Origin: Nipponacmea schrenckii
Taxonomy: Eukaryota; Mollusca; Gastropoda; Lottiidae
Length of the DNA stretch: 64,000 bases
NCBI GenBank assembly: GCA_030562195.1
Contig: CM060200.1
Coordinates: 35,533,468 to 35,597,467 of the forward strand
Reading direction: 5' to 3'
Shown piece by piece: positions 57,101-64,000 of the stretch (positions are counted from its first letter, which is position 1; each line of letters opens with the position of its first letter). Below the pieces are notes generated by a model. It made no database searches. It was not told the DNA's origin and worked only from the letters and a program-made list of their open reading frames with translations. The position numbers and the translations under genes are program-made.

Positions 57101-57906
57101 GATGAGCCTTTGTCATAAAAGAAATTTAAAAATCTCGGGCTTTCATGATAGCTATCACAATATGTTCCTGAAGATTATTTAAGAAATAAATTATATAAAA
57201 AATAAAATAATAAAAGATAGGAAAGTTACAATGCATGAATATTATCAACTGTGTAGTAGCTTTTTTTTTTGTTTAAAGAAATCACATTTCAAAGGAAGCC
57301 ACATGATATTTCAAGATTACAAAGCAGAAAAAGTCCAAACATATCTTACAGATCTCATATTATTTTTTTAACTTAATTTATCTACAATGGGTATGAAGGC
57401 CATACAACTCTGATTCAGAATAATTCTTATATATCTATTTAAAGTAACAAGTTTTTTTTTGGTTTTTTTATATTGTGTGCTCGTGTTTATATTTTCAACA
57501 ACTAATAGACTGGTAATACTATTTTGAGACTGATATGCAAATTCTCATAAAAAGAATGGAAAAAACAAAAACTGTTTGCTTTGCTGGACAAAAAGTTTAA
57601 ATTATAAAGTGGGATGGGTGAATCAAGGTCCTTACTACCGTTATTTGGTTACTAAAAATAACTGCAAAAAAAATCAGCTTGTCATTTCATATTGTTACAT
57701 TGCACTGTTAGATAAAATAAATATTGTTTATTTAAATGAATACTTACACAGTTGACAACCAGGCCCCCAATAACCATCAGCACAACCAGATGGACACGAT
57801 CCAGTGTCTTTTTGACAATTCTCTGATCCACGACATCGACATTTAAATCTACACTTGTATCCAAAATATCCATCAGGACATCGTCTCTGTAGGTCTCTTA
57901 TTCCAC
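22081..57906 (-). CDS. Receptor-type protein tyrosine phosphatase with EGF, kringle, Ig and FN3 ectodomain (35 exons, 5' incomplete)
   Basis: A single-pass receptor that would dephosphorylate phosphotyrosine on cytoplasmic substrates. I placed 35 exons, all phase-compatible, coding about 1566 aa plus stop: 57748-57906, 56452-56697, 55976-56113, 54462-54608, 53924-54214, 48889-49038, 47508-47690, 47156-47247, 46642-46876, 46248-46471, 41479-41548, 41143-41249, 40588-40783, 40026-40116, 39569-39830, 39381-39423, 39096-39207, 38869-38969, 38606-38620, 38334-38506, 37979-38066, 37108-37184, 36738-36774, 36286-36383, 35973-36092, 33671-33819, 31431-31566, 24365-24514, 24078-24177, 23802-23875, 23515-23649, 23151-23282, 22723-22880, 22391-22526, 22081-22158. 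The juxtamembrane region ([29 protein letters not shown]) matches the R2B (kappa/mu/T/U-like) receptor phosphatases, but the N-terminal half is not the MAM-Ig layout of those proteins. The first visible exon starts in phase 1, so at least one 5' exon with the signal peptide is missing. Confidence 0.88.
24365..38066 (-). CDS. Phosphatase exons: catalytic PTP domain D1
   Basis: Exons 37979-38066, 37108-37184, 36738-36774, 36286-36383, 35973-36092, 33671-33819, 31431-31566 and 24365-24514 give a complete classical PTP domain. Motifs in order are [41 protein letters not shown], the acid loop WPDHGVP and the P-loop [10 protein letters not shown], with Cys and Arg present and split by an intron after the Cys codon. 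The end reads [14 protein letters not shown]. All catalytic residues are intact, so D1 is expected to be active. Confidence 0.92.
24515..24840. repeat. Minisatellite derived from a 3' splice junction
   Basis: Directly next to exon 24365-24514, the exon's own acceptor context (minus strand TATATTTACAG|GAACAAT) recurs with drift about seven times, near 24568, 24620, 24648, 24672, 24697, 24726 and 24836. The first two copies share a 53-bp unit. It lies in the intron that precedes this exon. Confidence 0.75.
24940..25675 (+). mobile_element. 3' end of a non-LTR retrotransposon with tandem about 100-bp units
   Basis: Four to five diverged tandem units (ATGTACTTGATCGCCGG, CTGTCCATTT, CACATGTACTTGTGTATTTT, GAATTGTACGTTGAAAT) precede a tail, CAGGACCATGTCCTTG, ending AAATAAAGAGTTTATTATCATTATTA. 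The same tail with a single unit recurs at 44235-44475, so this is a dispersed element. A microsatellite end after AATAAA fits CR1/L2-type LINEs. No coding part is retained. Confidence 0.65.
25745..26200 (+). mobile_element. Pearl-like tandem-repeat element
   Basis: About two and a half core units (CAAGTTTCATTGAAATCCAT, AAGGGCAATAACTCAA) are followed by ATGGATGGACGGAC and a right end GGGCGTATAAAAATTC. It is the same family as 3811-5591, though the core is of a diverged subtype shared with 27467-27828. The left TIR is not recognisable. Confidence 0.6.
26390..27090 (+). repeat. Diverged direct repeat, about 200 bp, 500 bp apart
   Basis: Positions 26390-26605 and about 26890-27085 share GGCATTGCCTTTTG, AGTTTAATGG, GGGATTTCCCT-like, TTTCTGTTAAGTCA and AATATCCCAAGTGAATTCTTTAA blocks in the same order, with many indels between. 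It lies in the phosphatase intron. It may be an old duplication or low-accuracy consensus sequence. Confidence 0.55.
27467..29738 (+). mobile_element. Pearl-like element split by a foldback element
   Basis: The left end CATACGCCCAC (27467-27477) and a core of subtype 2 run to the microsatellite GACAGACAGGATGACGACAAT at 27828. The sequence resumes at 29687 with GACAATACTCGACCACATTT and a decayed terminal hairpin ending near 29738. The interval 27829-29686 is a separate insertion. Confidence 0.6.
27829..29686. mobile_element. Foldback (long terminal inverted repeat) DNA element, 1858 bp
   Basis: The two halves are inverted copies. The outermost 45 bp (starting TATGGAAGGGAATAGCTGCC) are identical, and similarity with small indels continues for roughly 800-900 bp on each side to a unique centre at about 28740-28900. 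GACAAT flanks both ends (27823-27828 and 29687-29692), a 6-bp target duplication. The only central frame is a 69-codon minus-strand ORF (28812-29021), rich in Asn, Ser and Thr, that resembles nothing I know. No transposase is recognisable, so it is non-autonomous and the superfamily is unassigned. Confidence 0.82.
30600..31430. repeat. Minisatellite of about 23 bp derived from a 5' splice junction
   Basis: About thirty diverged units of ACCAGTGTTTAAAATGATAATCT (on the minus strand AAACACTG|GTAGGTTATCAT) run up to the end of exon 31431-31566, whose own end is ACAAACACTG|GTAGGTTATTA. Units nearest the exon are most alike; those beyond 30950 drift to AGTATCTAAAATGATATATTAAC. It is intronic. Confidence 0.85.
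32984..33012 (+). repeat. Poly(A) tract
   Basis: A run of nearly thirty A in the intron between exons 31431-31566 and 33671-33819. A comparable T run lies at about 53752-53780. No clear retroposed body could be joined to either. Confidence 0.6.
35640..35972. repeat. 41-bp minisatellite derived from a 5' splice junction
   Basis: Five near-identical 41-bp units plus degenerate ends (on the + strand TTACTGTGAATAGTAAAAATG, then TTCTAATAGTAAACAAAACC) abut exon 35973-36092. The exon's end on the minus strand is CTATTAGAACATTTTTACTATCCACG|GTAAGT. Each unit repeats this last exon segment and a GTAAG donor. Confidence 0.88.
38334..39423 (-). CDS. Phosphatase exons: transmembrane helix and cytoplasmic juxtamembrane region, with a 15-nt microexon
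   Basis: Exon 39096-39207 encodes a hydrophobic helix ([20 protein letters not shown]) ending IW, then R, with basic KRQ residues at the start of the next exon, a normal stop-transfer end. Exon 38869-38969 is Ser/Pro-rich. A 15-nt microexon, 38606-38620, codes SFAEL plus split bases and joins M|S and L|A in phase; ACTAAAG and GTAAGT flank it. Exon 38334-38506 starts the wedge region of the first phosphatase domain ([13 protein letters not shown]). Confidence 0.85.
39569..49038 (-). CDS. Phosphatase exons: five fibronectin type III repeats
   Basis: Each FN3 is split over two exons: 48889-49038 + 47508-47690, 47156-47247 + 46642-46876, 46248-46471 + 41479-41548, 41143-41249 + 40588-40783, and 40026-40116 + 39569-39830. 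Typical FN3 signatures are visible, such as LTFSWTRP with [20 protein letters not shown] (split here by a splice join), and [14 protein letters not shown]. The last repeat contains VRRKRDAP, a dibasic stretch that in R2B phosphatases is a furin-type cleavage region (inference here). The large introns contain a LINE copy, minisatellites and a partial exon duplication. Confidence 0.82.
44235..44475 (+). mobile_element. 3' end of a non-LTR retrotransposon (single-unit copy)
   Basis: It shares CATGTACTTGATCCG, ATCTGTCCATCT, TTTTTAGACGAAATTTATATT, CAGGACCATGTCCTTG and AAATAAAGAGTTTATTA with 24940-25675 but has only one of the tandem units. It is strongly 5' truncated and lies in a phosphatase intron. 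Confidence 0.6.
46729..47096 (-). repeat. 184-bp tandem duplication of an exon's acceptor and 5' part
   Basis: Units 46729-46912 and 46913-47096 are almost identical; two coding differences were noticed. The lower unit belongs to the real FN3 exon 46642-46876. The upper unit carries the same polypyrimidine tract and TTTTAG acceptor plus the first about 130 bp of exon sequence but no donor. Splicing at the upper acceptor would read into the second copy in a shifted frame and meet TAA soon after (in CAGTATTAATTG). Confidence 0.85.
47705..48760. repeat. Compound minisatellite, 64-bp and about 97-bp units
   Basis: Three units of 64 bp (GGACGGCATCACTAAACTGT, GGATTCCAAACCAAATAGAAAC, ATAATGTATAAGCAATCTTAG-type) are followed by about seven units of about 97 bp that add AAGCCTAAGCAAATTTGCAAC and GGCATTATCAATTTTAATG. 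It lies between FN3 exons 47508-47690 and 48889-49038 and does not contain their splice sites. Confidence 0.85.
49180..50356 (+). mobile_element. 5'-truncated non-LTR retrotransposon with open RT C-terminal frame
   Basis: An uninterrupted 327-codon frame (49188-50171) holds the C-terminal half of a LINE reverse transcriptase: [10 protein letters not shown], the catalytic [22 protein letters not shown] and [14 protein letters not shown], ending in the [12 protein letters not shown] region typical of CR1/Jockey-clade proteins. The 3' UTR ends ACCCGAATAAAGTGATTATTATTATTATTA, a microsatellite tail. It is truncated at the 5' side within the RT domain and has no endonuclease, so it cannot move by itself. 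It sits antisense in the phosphatase intron. An intact frame suggests recent insertion. Confidence 0.88.
50435..50978 (+). mobile_element. Pearl-like tandem-repeat element
   Basis: CACGCCCACG is followed by three core units (CAAGTTTCGTCAAAATCCAT, AGCTCTCTATCGTGTCC, AAGGGCAATAACTCATA), a long GACG microsatellite (50880-50932) and a hairpin, TATACGCCCACATTAATG with GTGGGCGTATA (50949-50978). It is the best-preserved terminus of the family in the window. Confidence 0.7.
51960..52730. repeat. Minisatellite of about 62 bp
   Basis: About eleven units of TGGATTGAAGTAATATGATA, CCACTAAGACTTGG, ATTGATGTAATCTGG and TAATACTTCTACT, some collapsed to half units of about 31 bp. Its half units are themselves alike, so it grew from a shorter motif. 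It lies in the 4.9-kb intron between the Ig and FN3 exons and has no splice junction in the unit. Confidence 0.85.
53924..54214 (-). CDS. Phosphatase exon: Ig-like domain
   Basis: The exon begins [20 protein letters not shown], with the first cysteine in [11 protein letters not shown] and the second in DRFMCVVKA about 60 residues later, then ends in a G-strand-like [10 protein letters not shown]. It is one exon, one domain, phase 1-1, between the EGF block and the FN3 block, as the Ig domain sits before FN3 repeats in other receptor phosphatases. Confidence 0.72.
54462..56113 (-). CDS. Phosphatase exons: two further EGF-like repeats
   Basis: Exon 55976-56113 encodes [16 protein letters not shown] with [14 protein letters not shown]. 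Exon 54462-54608 encodes [16 protein letters not shown] with [13 protein letters not shown]. Both are symmetric phase 1-1 exons with clean splice sites. Such repeats are extracellular and disulphide-bonded; the ligand is unknown. Confidence 0.82.
56452..56697 (-). CDS. Phosphatase exon: kringle domain
   Basis: One 82-residue exon encodes almost exactly one kringle. It begins [14 protein letters not shown], continues [29 protein letters not shown] and WEHCNINNC, and has six cysteines in the expected order. The kringle hallmarks CQRW, PH-H, CR, PWCYT and WE-C are all present. It is bounded by CTTTCAG and GTAGGT and is phase 1 on both sides, so it could be inserted or skipped without changing the frame. 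Confidence 0.9.
57748..57906 (-). CDS. Phosphatase exon: EGF/laminin-like cysteine repeats
   Basis: The exon reads as paired cysteine-rich repeats ([16 protein letters not shown], then [17 protein letters not shown]), the pattern of MEGF/laminin-type EGF repeats in receptor ectodomains. Acceptor TTTCAG and donor GTAAGT are clean. It ends in phase 1, matching the kringle exon. Confidence 0.82.
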
Positions 57907-60900
57907 CTGAAATTATTGAGAAGGTGGGTCTAAAGTTTCCATAAAACTTTCGTAGTTATTCTACAGTGTATAGATGTTGTCGGTGTCTTTCCGAACACAC
58001 TCTTTACAGCACTGTAGGTATCCATTCAAAACTCTTACTTCTTACTCCCTCCCTTGCTTTGGCAACATAAGATTACTTCGATTATGCTAATGATCTTATC
58101 TGTGTTTTGTGTTTTTAAAAGATAGATTTGTGGTATTCGATTTTTTACTTGTTATTTTATTCGAAATGATTCGCATGATTTTTACAAGCATGCAAAAAAA
58201 TGTTTACCGACGCTTATCGAGTAGTTGTTGATTTGAGGGATAATAGGTCTTAGAAACTAATAAAAATTTTTTTAAAAACGATTAAGTTTAGCAAGTTTTC
58301 CAGATTTTAAGGAAGTATTTTACTTTGAGACACCAGGTTAGTTTACTGAGGAATATATACTCATATTTACCATCCTTGAGAACTAAATTCTTATGTCCGT
58401 GCTAAGATGCATTATCCCTTTAAAGGATGAATGAATAGAGATATTTTTTTCACTTAAATGTAACACAGGTAATATAGCATCAAATTGAGGATTACCATGT
58501 GAGATCTATTCTATCTTCTACCTTAGCTTGTCATCAAAACCGATAATAAGTCTATAAACCTGTATACGAACATTGTACTGAATAAGCCATATAAGATTGC
58601 AGCTCTGATGTGCTGCGACCACTCACAGGTGACCAATGGTCAATATTCTCGATTGATTGATCGATTGATGTGAGAGAAACAGATTGATAAATGTGTCATA
58701 ACAAGTCATCTTATGAGTAAGCTATCGATCTTTATTTCAACAGATTGCTTGTTGGTTGTGAGACTGTGAACACCATTCATATGCACTCTCAATATCTATA
58801 CAAATTATAAAATAATGTTTATCTTGAGCAAGTTCATTAGTGAAGTTATTTCATTAAGGGCATCAACAGGTTGTAGTAAATTGCATTTACATTTTGGCAC
58901 CTGAGCTCACCAGCTGATATTTTTCATTGTTTTGTAAAACAGGATAAATAACTGATTTACAGTAGATATCTGACCACCAAAAGACAAAAAACTGTTCCCA
59001 GTTTGAAAACCTATAACCTGAAGGTTTATTCTATTCTGCAGGTTCTGAGTATTCATTGTAATTATTACAAGAAGCAATAACATTGGTTGTTTCGTCCTTG
59101 AAGATTGCTGTCTATTATCCCCTGTTCATGGAATGGGCATTTTCTCGATCGAGTAAGGCTATAAAATGGAGTCCCCTTGAGCTACAGATACGCCAAAGAG
59201 TCCATTGACAGTTGATAAAATAAAAGCACAGGAAGCACAGGAAGTTGTCCTTGCAAATTTGTATCTCGCATGACCTAACTACAATCACACTTTCATTCGA
59301 TATACAAATATAAAGGCTTCTGTTTGTTGAAGCCAAGGCAAGAAAACTGTCACCGATCATGACTGTTTTACTCTATAGCTACATTAGTCTTTTTCTGCAA
59401 TTTCTGACGTCTGGAACACTTATCTTACACATACCAAGGTTGAAACCAGAAATACAATTTAAAACTCACTTTTCATTCCATGCGTTTGTTGTAATTTACT
59501 GCTTGCAGACGATGAAAGCAAAATGTCCCTTCAAACAGATCTTTAGATATCGATCACTTTGTCTATTTGTTTTAAACAAAATTGTTAAAGGAGCTCAATT
59601 TGTAAACAAAATTGGAATTGAGTGTGCAAGCAAAGTTCTATGTTTTGAATTTATTTAAAATAAAATTCTACGATCCTATTTTAAACTTATCTAAAAACGA
59701 ATGAAAAAGGTTACTGTTTCATATTCTACGACTGTTGTTAGTTTCAACCTCATTTAGAAGTAAAATGATACCAAAATAAATAACTACTGGTAATGTCGAT
59801 ATGTTATTACCAAATAGGTGACCTAAGAGTAACTAGAAGAAATAATTTTAGCATGTTCCCACTTGAATGATGGCTTTCATTATATTTGGATTTTGTTATC
59901 ACATTATAACCCAGAAGATACTTCAGCACCATCCAGAAATCTCTCAATACATTTCATTCAATTCTGCACAAAGATGCGACGAAGAGGAATAAAAGCTAAG
60001 CTCCTACAGTTATTGACTGATTTAGACACAACCACAAATCTGTTCAATATAGACTCAATACACAGGACATGGTCTGAATATCGACTGAAGTGCTTCAACA
60101 ACAAATTCTATAGTACTGATCGTAACCTTACACATTCATTTCCAATTACATGTACATGAACATGGCAATTCTACATCGGCAAGGAACGAAAGCAAATATA
60201 GAATTGAAGAAGATAAAATGATTTCTTTTCAACAGATTAACAAGAACAAACGAGGTGAAATAATTGACTTTTTCAGACCTTTTCAGATATTTTGATGTAG
60301 GCCTATATTGAAAAGAAAGGTTTATAATGAGAAAAACATAGATGTCTTCACTAAAATACGGATTTTTTTATAAGGCAATCTGGAAAGCTTTATTCTCTCG
60401 TTTGAAATAAAAATATAAATTTAATCTCTCTTCCTGTCAAAACCTTTTAAGAAGTTTAACACCCAAAGATTTAGCAACCATAGAAAACAGCTTTTGAGCA
60501 AAAGCAATCGTGAATGATAGAGAATGTCAGCGCTCCCTTTTACATGTTATTAATCTCAAAATAACAAAAACATCAAAAACGATGATCACATAATCTTGGA
60601 AATTTATTCGATTTGGTTTTTACTAAAATTCAATTACTTTCAACAAGTCAAAGACAAAAACTCTACATGAAAGGTTTAAATTCATCAAAATGCTACAATT
60701 GTGGCATTCTTTAAAAGCCAAACGGCAGAAAACAGAAGCGTTCTTCACATATTGAATATATTTCTATTGACATAAACGAAAAATTGTGCTTGAACAAAAG
60801 CACCATAATGTTTTTCAAGGCACCTGTAATAAACATATTCTCTAATATTAAACGTTGTTACGCAATGTTGAAATAGACAATTTATAAGCATCAGAACTCC

Positions 60901-62490
60901 AAACTTTTCCCTATTCTTGACTTTAATCAAATTTTATAATCCGTGTTCAATGACCGTCATGTAGGTTTTGTTCTGCAGCTCATATTTGTCTTTTGACAAT
61001 ATATCCTTATGTATGAGATTTTTGGCCTTAAATTTAGTCATATTAAAAGTTTGTATACCCGATATAGACTAATGCACAATTATTCCATTGTCTTATATTG
61101 GTGGTCCGGATTTCACAGTAGTTTAGATTGATCAGCTGACTATTGATGGGTTAGTCAAGAATCCAAATCAATTTTTCTTTATCTGAGACCATTGGTCGAC
61201 CTGATTGAATTGACCATGTAGTAAATTTATTCAAATCATGCAGCATGATTGAACAGAATAAAGGTTAATTTCGTGATTTCATCCGAACTTAACCCCGAGC
61301 TGGAAAATCTATGAATTTAGCAATTAATAGCATTAAAGTTTATTCCAATGAAATTTGAGAAAAGTATCAATGGAATATAACGAAGACTGTGACTCTGCAC
61401 TTAAATTGAATTCAGAGTGACTTTCTTATGTTATAATAACACGGGAATTCAATGGTATTTTGAATATAGTTCTTCTAATTAGATGTGTATTTAAGATAAA
61501 ATGAATTTTTACATCTTTTTTCACTTAAATATCAAAAAGTCTAATGCCGTTCGATGTACTGGTAAAATATTTCCTTTATAGCGCACAGAGTTGTGTTACC
61601 TGCCATCTGCCATCTGTTTTCAGGTTACAGAACCAAAGACCAATTTCTTAAAACTGACGAAACAATATCGCCAGATTACACAATGGTTCAGAAATACCTG
61701 GAATCTAAACAACTGAATTCTACACACAGGCCCTATATTTTAATGCCAATATCCGGTTACGGAATACACTTTTTATATTTATTTGTATATTTTGACCATT
61801 ATCCTTTAAAAAGGTCAGCTATTGATAGCAACATGTATAAGTTAATGAAATAGTTGTTGTTGGTGAAGTGTACATTCATCATTCTGACACATAGCGTGTA
61901 AAAAATAATGAAATAAACGGACCATGGACACCATTTATTTAAAGAGCCTCTCTAATAATAGATATATTTATCCGTATCATTTTGAAATAATGATGTAACG
62001 TAGACAATAAAATGCATTGTAAATTCTACAGATAAAACGTTGCTCAGTAAATTTAATGTTTCTACGAAATAATATTTCATTTGTACTAGTTGTCCAAGTG
62101 AATGCTTCGTTTAAACCTAATATCAGTTCATACATCAAGAGCAATTCCCATTCACAATTACTTTAAATAACCAGTTTGATTATCACTTGATTATCTCCAA
62201 TTTACTATTCGGTTGTCATTTCCTGTGGATTTAGCAATTTTGATTTGAGCTGGTCATACTGTGGTCATCTATTGTCCACTCTTAATAATGGTTGAATACT
62301 CATTTAGATGAACTTTAATATGATTCATCATTTAGATTGATATAATACTATAGATGTAAATGAGGTTTATTAAAGTAAATTAAGTCATCACCATATTGAT
62401 GTGAGCATCACGCTCTTCTTAAAATTAGAGAGACCTTTTGCCTTGCAAATAAGCAGATGAAATCTATTGAAGATGAACACTTGAGATGAT
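57907..62490. other. AT-rich region 5' of the visible phosphatase exons, no confident gene
   Basis: The missing first exon(s) of the phosphatase may lie here, but no signal-peptide exon was identified. A weak candidate 35-nt exon at about 58372-58406 (minus) would join in phase. Plus-strand frames at 59863-60159 (98 aa, ending before an ordinary stop) and 61593-61853 (86 aa, preceded by TTTTCAG) look somewhat coding but match nothing recognised. Position 58235-58421 is a short inverted-repeat element. Confidence 0.35.
58235..58421. mobile_element. Short MITE related to the 3451-5731 element
   Basis: The left end GAGGGATAATAGGTCTTAGA and the right end CTAAGATGCATTATCCCTTT are inverted relatives of the termini at 3451-3474 and 5708-5731. 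The 187-bp interior is AT-rich with no coding content. Confidence 0.5.
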
Positions 62491-64000
62491 ATAATAATAA
62501 TAATAATAATGTATTTATAAAGTGCTGAAATCCACTCTGCATGGAGTGTGCTCAAAGCGCTGACACGTGTCTTACACAAGCATAATTCACTTTAAGTCTA
62601 ATCGTAACGACTCAATTTGGATTTGAAGTCTTGTATATTTGACGATGATTTAATGGATATGTTGAGGGAATTCCATAGGTGTGCAGCAGCATATGCAAAT
62701 GTTCTACCACCAAATGATTTTAATTTAAATGATGGTTTCACAAGTTGTAGCAGGAACATATGGTTGAATGTAGGAAGGACCGACGTTGTTAACTGATTGA
62801 AAACATAAACATAGTATTTTGAAAACAATACGCTCTTCAATTCGTAGCCAGTGCAAGTCGTTTAAGACCGGGGTAATGTGAGCAGTAGTTTTTGTACGTG
62901 TAACCAGTCTGGCACCTCGATTTTGTATCTTCTGCAGTCGTTCAATCTGGGTGTCTGGTAAACCATACAAAAGACTGTTACAATAGTCTAAACGATTGAG
63001 GATGAGACATCTAACAAGTGTGGCACACGCATCTCTGGTGATTAGATGGCGAATAACTCCTATGTTTCGTAGATGGAAATGACAAGTTTTACAAAGATTA
63101 TTGATGTGATCTTCCATTCCTAAGTTTTGATCCAAATAAACTCCAAGGTTTTTAGCCGTAGAATTGAAAGAAATGAATGATTGGCCTAATTGGAGACCAT
63201 CAAGTTCATGACCAGCCAGTCGAGCAGAGGGTCCAATTAACATGGCCTCAGTCTTATCGGAGTTTAGTTTCAACATGTTGGCACTCATCCACTGCTGTGC
63301 ATATCGGAGACACAGTCTTCCATCTTGGAGTAAGTTAAGTCGTGATTTGAAAGAGCTGGCGAGAAACTGTCAATAAGCTGAGAATCATCAACATAAAAAT
63401 GATGACCGATATGGTAATATCCAATTACTTTACGAAGGGGTTTGGTATATAAACTGAACAACACGGGACCAAGGACCGAACCTTGAGGTACACCACAGGA
63501 TCGTTTCTGATGATGAATCATGAAAAATGACGCTTTGAGTTCTCTTGGATAGATATGAAGAGAACCATTTGAAGGAAAACACCACTGATGCCATACTCTT
63601 TTTAACAAACTAAAAAATTTTTAAATGGTCGATCGTGTCAAAAGCAAAAAGGACAAATCCAATAAAATAAGTAAAGACACATTTCCATCATCAACAGAAC
63701 TTCTGATTTTATTTAAAACTGAATTTAAAGCTGTTTCTGTGCTGCGGGATGTGCGGTAAGCAGATTGATATTTTTCAACATGATTGAACTTATCAAGGTG
63801 AGTCATAAGCTGTGACTTCACGATTTGGAGATGAAAGAGAGATTAGACACAGGCCTATAATTCTTTAAAACTTCTGGATCTATATTTGACTTCTTTAACT
63901 AGGGTCTGACAAATGCTGTTTTGAAACTTTGAGGGACAATCCCTGTTTCCAAAATGGCATTTATGATTTCAGTTAGTGTTGGAAGCAGTACATCTATATT
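62491..64000 (-). mobile_element. Decayed non-LTR retrotransposon (CR1/L2/Rex-like), runs off the window
   Basis: Minus-strand fragments give, in order, QSAYRTSRSTETALN, LLILLDLS then AFDTIDH in another frame (frameshift near 63640), [18 protein letters not shown], the catalytic YVDD in [51 protein letters not shown], and AHLWNSLNISIKSSSN near the C-terminus with a stop at about 62600. The 3' UTR ends CACTTTATAAATACATTATTATTATTATT, a microsatellite tail at about 62491-62515. At least three frame breaks make it inactive. Confidence 0.88.

Noticed and set aside
58372..58406. Possible 35-nt phosphatase exon (HGHKNLVLKD)
   Set aside because: The phase fits, but the acceptor is weak, it lies in a MITE-like repeat, and it carries no signal peptide; not supported enough to call.

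Overview
The window is animal nuclear DNA. It has spliced genes with GT-AG introns, is AT-rich, and carries non-LTR retrotransposon, Tc1 and foldback debris. It also holds several copies of a repeat whose layout (tandem core of about 160 bp, GACG microsatellite, terminal hairpin) resembles bivalve/gastropod 'pearl'-type elements. TACATGTA words are frequent. A mollusc, perhaps a gastropod, is my inference; no species can be named from the sequence.

Layout. (1) 663-8758, minus strand: an 11-exon gene for a leucine-rich-repeat plus coiled-coil protein of about 413 aa. Its long fifth intron holds an inverted-repeat element interrupted by a pearl-like tandem repeat. (2) 10102-18606, plus strand: two tandem carboxylesterase/cholinesterase-family genes. 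The second (14706-18606, 10 exons, 544 aa) is intact with a full Ser-Glu-His triad. The first (10102-14077) is a pseudogene with stops, frameshifts and no catalytic-serine exon. (3) 18945-19583: a dead Tc1-like transposase remnant with a small retroposed insert. (4) 22081-57906, minus strand: a very large gene for a receptor protein tyrosine phosphatase. I placed 35 phase-compatible coding exons (about 1566 aa; the N-terminus is not found). Domain order is EGF-like, kringle, two EGF-like, Ig, five FN3, a transmembrane helix, a catalytic PTP domain and a degenerate second PTP domain. (5) 57907-62490: AT-rich DNA with no confident gene. (6) 62491-64000, minus strand: a decayed non-LTR retrotransposon running off the window.

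The most unusual pattern is in the phosphatase gene. Three intronic minisatellites (24.5, 31.4 and 35.9 kb) each abut an exon, and their repeat units are copies of that exon's own splice junction. A fourth tandem duplication (184 bp, 46.7-47.1 kb) copies an acceptor plus the first part of its exon. Other notable items are the kringle in a receptor phosphatase, a 15-nt microexon, a 1.86-kb near-palindromic transposon inside another repeat, and one repeat unit with a strongly A-to-G-biased set of changes. All exon joins were read by eye and checked only for splice motifs, reading phase and protein-family continuity.
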